Assembly (NCBI GenBank): GCA_035541775.1
Contig: DATKMP010000271.1
Coordinates: 1-5,178 of the forward strand
Direction: 5' to 3'
DNA from: DATKMP01 sp035541775
GTDB taxonomy: Bacteria > Bacteroidota > Ignavibacteria > UBA10030
DNA length: 5,178 nt
A program made the translations under genes and the position numbers. Under the pieces are notes generated by a model. It had not been told where the DNA came from. It was given only the letters and a program-made list of their open reading frames with translations, and searched no databases. The number at the start of each line of letters is the position of its first letter. Position 1 is the stretch's first letter. Positions 1 through 4,668 of this stretch are shown here, piece by piece.

Positions 1-54
1 GCGTACGGTATCCATTTTAAATTGTTTGTCGAACTTTTGACGTTCTTTCACCAT
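1..54 (-). CDS. IS3-family transposase OrfA, N-terminal fragment
   Basis: Eighteen codons are visible before the window edge, reading MVKERQKFDKQFKMDTVR. This matches the usual opening of IS3-family OrfA proteins (HTH_Tnp_1), where a basic K-E-R-x-x-[FY]-[DT]-K-[EQ]-F-K segment starts the first helix of a DNA-binding helix-turn-helix domain. OrfA normally binds the element ends, and a programmed frameshift joins it to the catalytic OrfB. The ATG at 54-52 is chosen because AGAAGGA (67-61) lies six bases upstream on the minus strand. A second purine-rich block, AAAGGAGGT, lies at 86-78. The helix-turn-helix body, OrfB and the DDE residues are outside the window, so activity cannot be judged. 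Confidence 0.72.
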   Translation of the reverse strand, partial: MVKERQKFDKQFKMDTVR

Positions 55-117
55 TTGGACTCCTTCTGTGGTAATATACCTCCTTTTCGTGATGTCCTAA
101 ATAGGGGGGCAACTTCA
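1..117 (-). mobile_element. End of an IS3-family insertion sequence (partial)
   Basis: Read on the minus strand, the sequence from 117 begins TGAAGTTGCCCCCC, continues through TTTAGGACA, and leads into an A-rich stretch with a ribosome site and a transposase start. IS3-family elements (IS3/IS150 type) typically begin with TG, a C-run close behind and a GGACA-like block, then OrfA within about 60-100 bp. The outer edge is placed at 117 because the TG terminus falls there. The other end and the target duplication lie outside the window, so the exact border and the element's intactness are not proven. If the target duplication is 3 bp it would be CTC at 118-120. Confidence 0.7.
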
Positions 118-130
118 CTCTAACGGCAGA

Positions 131-535
131 ATGATTCAATGGGCAAACGACCTTGCCGCCGCATGGCTGAAATACAAAGATATGCTGATTGCAAAAGGCG
201 GGTTAATTCAGGCAGATATCGATGAGATGACGGCGAATGCTGCTTCGCTGAAAGCCATCGATGCTTCGCAGGAAACTGCAAAACACGACGATGCACCGGA
301 AGCCACAGCCGCAGCCAATCAGGCAATGGCAGATGTTGAAGCCGAAGCCGATTTTATCTACGGCACCGCCACTGCAGAATATGCCAAGAATCCGGAGATG
401 CTCGGCAAGTTCGAAGCGCTCAAACCCCTGCGCTATTCCGTCGATAGAACAAAGAAAGAAACACCTGTTCCAACCCCAACTGATGGTCCAATCAAAATAG
501 CAACTGCGCCCGTTTCAGCTGAAGTAAAAAACTGA
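131..535 (+). CDS. Ala-rich hypothetical protein, probably 5'-truncated by the IS
   Basis: This is a 134-residue ORF that I cannot assign to a function. It is rich in Ala, Glu and Asp across residues 1-95, mostly predicted helix, and ends in a Pro/Thr tail (ETPVPTPTDG near residue 110). There is no signal peptide or membrane segment. The frame is open upstream through 101, so the ATG at 131 may be internal: the residues before it, S-N-G-R, are encoded between the IS edge and the ATG. No Shine-Dalgarno site lies at a useful distance, since the bases before the ATG read CTAACGGCAGA. The likeliest reading is a gene whose start, and perhaps promoter, was cut off by the IS. How much is missing is unknown. 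The layout recalls small uncharacterised Bacteroidota-type proteins with a helical body and a Pro-rich tail, but that is only an impression. A strong terminator follows closely and supports a real gene end at 535. Confidence 0.6.
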   Translation: MIQWANDLAAAWLKYKDMLIAKGGLIQADIDEMTANAASLKAIDASQETAKHDDAPEATAAANQAMADVEAEADFIYGTATAEYAKNPEMLGKFEALKPLRYSVDRTKKETPVPTPTDGPIKIATAPVSAEVKN

Positions 536-547
536 TTGGATATCATA

Positions 548-586
548 AATGCCGCCTCTCCCCCGGGGGGCGGCATTCCCGTTTTT
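548..586 (+). terminator. Rho-independent terminator after the hypothetical ORF
   Basis: A perfect 9-bp stem AATGCCGCC (548-556) pairs with GGCGGCATT (569-577). The C-run/G-run between the arms can pair further. The hairpin is followed by CCCG and five T residues (582-586). It begins 13 bases after the stop codon at 533-535, the expected position for terminating that gene. Confidence 0.85.
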
Positions 587-615
587 ACTCCTAAAATTAA
601 GCTAAAATCGCCAGA

Positions 616-825
616 CATGGCTGTCCCAACTCTCCGCATGGCTGTCCGAACTCTTCGCATGGTTGTCCCAACTTCTCGCATGGTTGTCCGAACTCTTCGC
701 ATGGTTGTCCCAACTTCTTGCATGGTTGTCCGAACTTCTCGCATAGCTGTCCCAACGATCGACATGGTGTTTCCAACAACCGGCATGATGATCCCCATTA
801 TCGGCATGGTAAATATAACAACAAA
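616..825. repeat. Minisatellite: ten 21-bp tandem units
   Basis: Ten head-to-tail 21-bp units start with CATGG-like bases at 616, 637, 658, 679, 700, 721, 742, 763, 784 and 805. The unit is roughly CATGGYTGTCC then SAACTYYTCG. Units 1-6 are nearly identical, unit 7 has a changed 3' end, and units 8-10 decay progressively. Base 12 of the unit alternates C,G,C,G,C,G,C over units 1-7, so the array has a 42-bp higher-order period. Because 21 is divisible by three, several frames stay open through it on both strands. These give heptads such as MVVPTSR (plus) or MREVGTT, GQPCEEF and SWDNHAR (minus). No frame has a good start with a ribosome site, and most unit differences change the amino acid. I therefore call it a non-coding minisatellite, with moderate doubt. 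Confidence 0.85.
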
Positions 826-938
826 CATCATGGTATAAATGGTGAACAATAACTGCTGAGCTGCTAAAAAATTGTTTGGCTTGATTGCCATGATCTATCC
901 CGCTATATCCATAGTTGTCATGACGACTTGCTGGATGC

Positions 939-1088
939 ATGGAGAAACGGACGTGCGTGCAAACGTTCAATTTGTTCACCGGCGTTAAACCTGAGCGGAA
1001 TTTCTCAAGCGAGATTTTCCGCGAATGTCGATTTATGAATAGCGTCAGAAGGTGGTTGGATGGCAATTTCAGATTCCGAAACGATTGA
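939..1088 (+). CDS. Possible small or remnant ORF, unknown
   Basis: A 49-codon frame opens with MEKRTCVQTFNLFTGVKPER and ends with WLDGNFRFRND. Its composition looks protein-like (balanced hydrophobic, charged and aromatic residues), but there is no clear ribosome site before the ATG; the preceding bases are CTTGCTGGATGC. The frame is open upstream only to 924. It contains the hairpin at 995-1022, which argues for an RNA or a decayed sequence instead. I do not recognise it. It is listed because it is too short for usual ORF cut-offs and lies in an otherwise empty region. Confidence 0.15.
   Translation: MEKRTCVQTFNLFTGVKPERNFSSEIFRECRFMNSVRRWLDGNFRFRND
995..1022. other. 28-base hairpin in the unassigned region
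   Basis: GCGGAA (995-1000) pairs with TTCCGC (1017-1022). Inside are a symmetric TT/TT internal loop and a second stem, TCTC (1003-1006) with GAGA (1011-1014), closed by an AAGC loop. No T-tract follows, so it is not an intrinsic terminator. Its role is unknown. Confidence 0.4.
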
Positions 1089-1260
1089 TACAAATTATTT
1101 TGCGCCGAATCCAACAAGACATCGTAAAAGAATCGACGATGCATGGTGTTTTGCCGGGTGGAAGCGTAAAACATCAAGAAATTGTTTGTCATGTGCGTTG
1201 AAGAAAAAAATATTTCTCAGTCATTTGAAAATAACAATGGTAAAACGCAGTTGACTCTTA

Positions 1261-1289
1261 TTGCATCGATAGAAAGATTTTGTTATGTT
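1261..1289 (+). promoter_or_regulatory. Candidate sigma-70-like promoter for the tRNA
   Basis: TTGCAT (1261-1266) and TATGTT (1284-1289) are separated by 17 bases, close to consensus -35 and -10 elements. Transcription would start near 1296, about 100 bases before the mature tRNA, so a processed 5' leader would be needed. The pair is plausible but could be chance in AT-rich DNA. Confidence 0.3.
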
Positions 1290-1394
1290 GATGATATGAA
1301 AAAGTGCACCAAATATTCACCAAGCAAGTACCGGAACATTTCGTTCTATCCCGGTCTGCACCAAGGGTGCACCAATATTTAATGTAAAATCCTT

Positions 1395-1480
1395 GCCGGG
1401 ATGGCGGAATTGGTAGACGCACAGGACTTAAAATCCTGTGTCCTGCAAAGGGCGTGCGAGTTCGAGTCTCGCTCTCGGCA
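1395..1480 (+). tRNA. tRNA-Leu(UAA)
   Basis: This is a class II tRNA that decodes UUA as leucine. The acceptor stem GCCGGGA (1395-1401) pairs with TCTCGGC (1473-1479) with one G-U pair, and the discriminator A is at 1480. The D-loop contains GGTAGAC. The anticodon stem CAGGA/TCCTG encloses loop CTTAAAA with anticodon TAA at 1429-1431. A long variable arm (around GTCCTGCAAAGGGC) is typical of tRNA-Leu. The T arm is GCGAG-TTCGAGT-CTCGC. CCA is not encoded, because the bases after the discriminator are CAAACC, so a CCA-adding enzyme would be required. The gene stands alone, upstream of and in the same direction as htpG, and no clear terminator separates them. Confidence 0.96.
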
Positions 1481-1561
1481 CAAACCACACAGCGGGCTTT
1501 TCTCTTTATCAATTTACTCCGATGACGGGTGCATTCTCCAAAAAAAATTCCACAATAATTA

Positions 1562-1581
1562 TTTTTCAACGATTTGAAAAA
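1562..1581. promoter_or_regulatory. Perfect AT-rich palindrome upstream of the htpG promoter
   Basis: TTTTTCAA (1562-1569), spacer CGAT, then TTGAAAAA (1574-1581) form a perfect 8+8 inverted repeat. It ends 27 bases before the candidate -35 element of htpG. Its symmetry and position fit a binding site for a dimeric regulator. As an RNA hairpin it would be weak. It is not the CIRCE element (TTAGCACTC-N9-GAGTGCTAA), which I do not find in this leader. Its function is inferred from position only. Confidence 0.35.
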
Positions 1582-1608
1582 ATTGTTTTGCGCCTTTGAT
1601 TCTTGCTC

Positions 1609-1637
1609 TTGCCAAACAACCAATTGTCTGTTAAATT
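1609..1637 (+). promoter_or_regulatory. Candidate htpG promoter
   Basis: TTGCCA (1609-1614) and TAAATT (1632-1637) lie 17 bases apart, matching sigma-70-type hexamers. Transcription would begin near 1644, leaving a leader of roughly 155 bases that contains all the hairpins described below. I see no good sigma-32 promoter (CTTGAAA with CCCCAT). Confidence 0.4.
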
Positions 1638-1675
1638 TATATGAGACTTTTGAAATAACGATTGCACTTGGCAGT

Positions 1676-1715
1676 CGAAGGCGTTCGCCTTCGTTTCTGA
1701 ATGAAAAACGAACGC
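1676..1715 (+). promoter_or_regulatory. Overlapping alternative hairpins in the htpG leader
   Basis: CGAAGGC (1676-1682), loop GTTC, and GCCTTCG (1687-1693) make a perfect 7-bp hairpin. Its 3' half overlaps a second inverted repeat, TTCGTTT (1690-1696) with AAACGAA (1706-1712). GCGTTCG (1681-1687) is also complementary to CGAACGC (1709-1715). These pairings exclude one another, as expected of a switching leader, although no long T-tract follows the first hairpin. The complementarity is seen directly; a regulatory function is inferred. Confidence 0.35.
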
Positions 1716-1755
1716 TGATGCTTTTGACGGCTATGCACAAAAGTGTTTTTCGGGT

Positions 1756-1790
1756 CTCTCGAATATTTTTTATTCTGTTACCGTGAGAGG
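1756..1790 (+). promoter_or_regulatory. Possible Shine-Dalgarno-masking fold before htpG
   Basis: CTCTC (1756-1760) is complementary to GAGAG (1785-1789), the core of the htpG ribosome site GAGAGGA (1785-1791). T1755-G1790 can add a wobble pair. Between the arms, GAATA (1761-1765) pairs with TATTC (1771-1775) around a TTTTT loop and would stack directly on the outer helix. The short, AU-containing helices hiding the ribosome site of a heat-shock gene resemble an RNA thermometer. Stability has not been calculated. Confidence 0.3.
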
Positions 1791-1799
1791 AAAAAAACC

Positions 1800-3677
1800 A
1801 TGTCAGCATCCATCGAAAAAAAAGAATTTAAAAGCGAACTGAAACAAGTATTGAGTCTCATTACACATTCGTTATATTCCCATAAAGAAGTGTTCTTACG
1901 AGAATTGATCAGTAATGCCAGCGATGCGATCGATAAAATTCGTTTCAATTCGTTGAATACGGAAGCGATGCTGGAAAACAATAAGGACTGGAAGATTAAG
2001 ATTATTGCGGATGCGAAGAAAAAGACGCTCACGATTTCCGACAACGGCATCGGCATGTCTAAAGAAACGATTGTCGAAAATCTTGGAACGATTGCAAAAT
2101 CCGGAACGAAAGAATTTTTAGAGAAATTGAAAGATGCGGATGCTGCGGCACGCCCTGAATTGATCGGTCAGTTTGGCGTGGGATTCTATTCTGCATTTAT
2201 GGTTGCCAATACCGTTACGGTCATTTCCCGTACTGCCGGCGATGCTGCACAAGGCGTGAAGTGGGTTTCCGATGGACAGGGAGAATACACCATCGAACAA
2301 GTCGAAAAAGCAACACGGGGAACCGATGTTACGCTTCACATGAAAGACGACGAAACGGAATTTTTAGAAGAGTGGAAAATTCGTTCATTAGTCAAACAGT
2401 TTTCGGATTTTATCGAGCATCCGGTGGTGATGGATGTCGAACAAGAGATCGATAAGAAAAAAACAGTGGAAGAGGTAACCCTCAATTCCCGCAAAGCATT
2501 GTGGCTGCGTTCCAAGAACGATGTCACGAAAGAAGAATACGAACAATTTTACAAACAGATCTCGAACGATTTCAACCCGCCTGCACGCATTATGCATTAC
2601 ACCGGCGAGGGAAAAATAGAATTCAAGGTGCTCGCGTTCATTCCGTCGAAGAAACCGTTCGATATGATGTTCGGCGAAACGAAAGTGGGACCGAAATTGT
2701 ACATCCGGCGTGTGCTGGTGATGGATCACTGCGAGCAGCTTCTTCCTCCCTATATGCGCTTTGTGAAAGGTGTGGTCGATTGTGCCGATCTTCCTTTGAA
2801 TGTTTCGCGCGAGATACTTCAACAAAATCCGATGCTGGAAAAAATTAAAACCAATCTTGTAAAAAGCGTTTTGAAAAATCTCGATGAGATGAAGAAGAAT
2901 GAATATGAACAGTATGCTTCGTTCTATAAAGAATTCGGTACATTTTTAAAAGAAGGCGTGTACGGCGACTGGACGAACAAAGAGCCGCTTTCCGATTTAT
3001 TGTTATTTGAATCCTTGAAGACGGAAGAGGAGAAAATGATTTCTCTGTCGCAATATGTCGAACAGATGTCGTCGGAACAAAAAGAAATTTACTATATGAC
3101 CGGCGAAGACAGAGAAACGATGGTGCATACTCCGTACCTGGAATATTATAAATCCAAAGGATGGGACGTGCTGTTGATGAGCGATCCGGCAGACGAATTC
3201 ATTTTGCCGTATCTGACGGAGTATAAAGGGAAAAAATTGGTTGCTGCGGATAAAAACGAAATTCCATCCGAGAAAGGAAAGGAACAACAGGAATCGCAGA
3301 AACAATATACGCCACTCTTCGATTTGATGAAAACAAAGTTAGGGAACATCAAAGAGATTCAGGTCTCTACGCGATTGAAGGAAAGTGCCTCGTGCCTTGT
3401 GAGCGATAAAAACGGCATGAGCGCCAACATGGAACGCATTATGCAGAAAATGGGGCAGATAGACGAAACGAAGAAAGCAGAACGCATTTTAGAATTAAAT
3501 GTCGAGCATCCTGTTGTGCAATCTTTGAAAAATATTTTTGAACTGAACTCCAATGATCCACGGATCGATATCTATACGAAATTGCTGTATGAACAAGCGG
3601 TCGTCGCAGAGGGTTCGAAAGTGAAAGACCCGGCAGAATTTTCAAAGATGATCAATGAACTGCTTCTCAAATATTAA
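1800..3677 (+). CDS. htpG: HtpG, Hsp90-family molecular chaperone
   Basis: This is a cytosolic ATP-dependent homodimeric chaperone that remodels late folding intermediates, usually with DnaK. The protein has 625 residues, a normal full length (E. coli HtpG has 624). The GHKL ATPase domain spans about residues 1-215 and contains RELISNASDA with catalytic E35 and Mg/ATP-binding N39, the DNGIGM motif with D81, the lid glycines in GQFGVGFYSAF (123-133), and G174-T175. A short charged bacterial-type linker lies near 213-230. The middle domain (about 231-500) carries LPLNVSREILQ with R337, equivalent to the ATP-contacting Arg336 of E. coli. The C-terminal dimerisation domain covers the rest. The start at 1800 is chosen over an in-frame ATG at 1743 because homology begins there and GAGAGGA (1785-1791) precedes it by nine bases. 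The gene appears monocistronic, with its own promoter candidate and terminator. No key residue is missing and no frameshift is seen. Confidence 0.98.
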   Translation: MSASIEKKEFKSELKQVLSLITHSLYSHKEVFLRELISNASDAIDKIRFNSLNTEAMLENNKDWKIKIIADAKKKTLTISDNGIGMSKETIVENLGTIAKSGTKEFLEKLKDADAAARPELIGQFGVGFYSAFMVANTVTVISRTAGDAAQGVKWVSDGQGEYTIEQVEKATRGTDVTLHMKDDETEFLEEWKIRSLVKQFSDFIEHPVVMDVEQEIDKKKTVEEVTLNSRKALWLRSKNDVTKEEYEQFYKQISNDFNPPARIMHYTGEGKIEFKVLAFIPSKKPFDMMFGETKVGPKLYIRRVLVMDHCEQLLPPYMRFVKGVVDCADLPLNVSREILQQNPMLEKIKTNLVKSVLKNLDEMKKNEYEQYASFYKEFGTFLKEGVYGDWTNKEPLSDLLLFESLKTEEEKMISLSQYVEQMSSEQKEIYYMTGEDRETMVHTPYLEYYKSKGWDVLLMSDPADEFILPYLTEYKGKKLVAADKNEIPSEKGKEQQESQKQYTPLFDLMKTKLGNIKEIQVSTRLKESASCLVSDKNGMSANMERIMQKMGQIDETKKAERILELNVEHPVVQSLKNIFELNSNDPRIDIYTKLLYEQAVVAEGSKVKDPAEFSKMINELLLKY

Positions 3678-3703
3678 TCGGCGATGGAAGGTAACAATGA
3701 AAG

Positions 3704-3732
3704 AAGGCGCGTTGAAAAACGCGCTTTTTTTT
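3704..3732 (+). terminator. Rho-independent terminator of htpG
   Basis: GCGCGTT (3707-3713), a GAAA tetraloop, and AACGCGC (3718-3724) are followed by eight T residues (3725-3732). It starts about 27 bases after the htpG stop. On the minus strand the same stem is followed by TTCTTT, so it may also weakly stop the converging lipoprotein transcript. Confidence 0.93.
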
Positions 3733-3770
3733 GTACACGCAATGAACCATCATCGTGGCGTTTTTCACAA

Positions 3771-3789
3771 TTCGACAAGCTCAGGATGA
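3771..3789. repeat. Fragment resembling a dispersed intergenic repeat
   Basis: The sequence TTCGACAAGCTCAGGATGA (on the minus strand, TCATCCTGAGCTTGTCGAA) matches a short motif I recall as scattered between genes in genomes of the Bacteroidota/Ignavibacteriota/Chlorobi group and some other phyla. Here it lies between two convergent genes, where such repeats usually sit. Only one copy is in the window, so its repetitive nature rests on general knowledge. Confidence 0.45.
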
Positions 3790-3805
3790 TACTCGCGGCA
3801 GATAG

Positions 3806-4333
3806 TCAACGATGGGCATATTCCGCGAGAAAGTGTTGAAGGTCGGAAAGATTGATTCCAGTAAAATGCCTCACTTCAAAATATTGAATTGTGGAAAGAT
3901 TCACATCCACCATCGTTGCATGCGCAATCTGATACAACTGATCGAGGGTAACGGCGTAGTACGATGTTTCGTGAACCTGATTCTCGACATCACGGTGATT
4001 CATTTTTCCATCGCTGGAAAATTCCAAGTGTGCGCCATTGACATGAAGCACCAGCGTTTCTCTATCGATACTCGAAAACCAGTGATGTGTTGTAGTATAA
4101 TCGATAATGAAAAAATATGTTGTGTCGATTCCTTTTATCCGCTGCTGAACATTAAGAAATAACATTTCGTTCGACATCATTTTTTCATTCAGCAAGTTAT
4201 TCACAAGAGTGTTCAGAATGGCTCCATCCGATGTATCGACCGTAGTACGGATGCGATAGGAGGTGTTGGCCGGCTGGAATATTGCACAACCGGCGATGAA
4301 CAGTACAACAAGGGGAACAATAAATTTTTTCAT
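3806..4333 (-). CDS. Uncharacterised lipoprotein
   Basis: A 175-residue protein whose N-terminus MKKFIVPLVVLFIAGC is a type II signal peptide: two lysines, a hydrophobic core, and lipobox IAGC with lipidated Cys16. Residue 17 is Ala, not Asp, which suggests outer-membrane delivery by the Lol system in a Gram-negative cell. The mature part is mixed alpha/beta with alternating hydrophobic and polar runs (ETLVLHVNGAHLEF near residues 92-105). The C-terminal third has a pattern of Y-x-V-x-x-x-x-L-x-x-I-A-x-A, V-x-V, then an F-containing block and a final helix ending in HR. I have the impression that this order recurs in small unannotated lipoproteins, but I cannot name a family or function. The start at 4333 is preferred over an upstream ATG at 4390 because GGAG lies eight bases before it on the minus strand, and the longer version would run through the promoter. 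The gene converges on htpG. Confidence 0.88.
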   Translation of the reverse strand: MKKFIVPLVVLFIAGCAIFQPANTSYRIRTTVDTSDGAILNTLVNNLLNEKMMSNEMLFLNVQQRIKGIDTTYFFIIDYTTTHHWFSSIDRETLVLHVNGAHLEFSSDGKMNHRDVENQVHETSYYAVTLDQLYQIAHATMVDVNLSTIQYFEVRHFTGINLSDLQHFLAEYAHR

Positions 4334-4361
4334 ACGTGTATCTCCGTTCTTCCTTAGTGTG

Positions 4362-4390
4362 ATTATATTAAAAATAATCGGTAAAGACAA
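4362..4390 (-). promoter_or_regulatory. Strong sigma-70-type promoter of the lipoprotein gene
   Basis: On the minus strand, TTGTCT (4390-4385) and a perfect TATAAT (4367-4362) are separated by 17 bases. Transcription would start near 4355, giving a leader of about 22 bases that includes the ribosome site and ATG at 4333. This supports the shorter start of the lipoprotein. Confidence 0.72.
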
Positions 4391-4561
4391 CCAGTTTTAG
4401 CGAACGCAAGAAGAGATTTTTTTCGCATGTACTTCATGCATCTTTTTTCCGTGGAGAACGAACAAAAACCTTGTTACTCTATGATCAATTCAGACAATGC
4501 AATGTGCTTATTAGAATTCAAAAAATGCGGGGATTCGTTTATCGTTCTTTAGAAGAAGATC
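4391..4561. other. Divergent intergenic region, no clear gene
   Basis: This stretch lies between the divergent promoters. It holds a small hairpin, GCATG (4425-4429), loop TACTT, CATGC (4435-4439), followed by ATC and six T residues (4443-4448), a weak terminator-like element on the plus strand. A 41-codon frame (4427-4552, starting MYFMHLFSVENEQK) begins inside that hairpin. It has only AAGAAGAGA ten or more bases upstream and no recognisable relatives, so I do not call it a gene. Confidence 0.4.
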
Positions 4562-4590
4562 TTGCATACAAAAAATTGAATGGGTACATT
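4562..4590 (+). promoter_or_regulatory. Candidate promoter of the DUF4337-like gene
   Basis: TTGCAT (4562-4567) and TACATT (4585-4590) are 17 bases apart. Transcription would begin near 4597 and give a leader of about 70 bases, which contains two copies of TGATGATG (4621-4628 and 4634-4641). The -35 hexamer is the same as in the candidate upstream of the tRNA. Confidence 0.45.
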
Positions 4591-4668
4591 TTTCATAACA
4601 GTAGTCACACATTTAAATTATGATGATGGATTGTGATGATGCATGAACACAAATGGAGGATCAACATT

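Larger units (their letters stand above)
826..1394. other. Intergenic stretch with no assignable gene
   Basis: About 570 bases lie between the repeat array and the tRNA. All frames hold only short ORFs (about 40-65 codons), none of which I recognise. Examples on the plus strand are 1060-1254, preceded by AAGGTGG, and 1182-1382, with a TTG start. The frame from 1043 to 1201 ends in a protein-like run (GVLPGGSVKHQEIVCHVR). A minus-strand frame crosses into the minisatellite. Overlapping protein-like pieces in different frames could be the remains of a decayed gene, but no family is evident. The stretch also contains a hairpin at 995-1022 and a promoter-like pair upstream of the tRNA. Confidence 0.5.

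Noticed and set aside
616..825. CRISPR array
   Set aside because: The 21-bp units are contiguous, with no unique spacers and no cas genes nearby, so this is a tandem repeat.
536..838. 100-codon plus-strand ORF through the minisatellite
   Set aside because: It begins immediately after the stop of the preceding ORF, has no ribosome site and crosses a strong terminator hairpin.
433..891. 152-codon minus-strand ORF with a hydrophobic start and MREVGTT heptads
   Set aside because: It runs through the minisatellite, the terminator of the neighbouring gene and antisense into the ORF at 131-535. Only a weak purine stretch precedes its ATG. It is kept in mind as the least unlikely coding frame starting outside the array.
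602..1192. 196-codon minus-strand ORF with SWDNHAR heptads
   Set aside because: Its repeat part is open because the 21-bp unit is a multiple of three. The rest has no family resemblance and there is no good ribosome site.
1743..1799. Upstream in-frame start giving a 644-residue HtpG
   Set aside because: The extra 19 residues have no counterpart in HtpG proteins and would translate through the ribosome site. GAGAGGA nine bases before 1800 supports the shorter form.
1481..1799. CIRCE or sigma-32 heat-shock control site
   Set aside because: I looked for TTAGCACTC-N9-GAGTGCTAA and for CTTGAAA with CCCCAT spacing and found neither. The nearest resemblance, around GATTGCACTTGG, lacks the second half.
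1258..1809. 183-codon minus-strand ORF across the tRNA and htpG leader
   Set aside because: It reads antisense through a confident tRNA gene and the htpG leader. Part of its peptide is simply the reverse complement of the tRNA, and no homology is recognisable.
2388..2825. 145-codon minus-strand ORF inside htpG
   Set aside because: It is a shadow of a highly conserved chaperone gene, with no ribosome site or recognisable family. Other antisense and out-of-frame ORFs within htpG are rejected for the same reason.
3812..4162. 116-codon plus-strand ORF antisense to the lipoprotein
   Set aside because: The opposite strand carries a lipobox signal peptide, a ribosome site and a near-consensus promoter. 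This frame has none of these.
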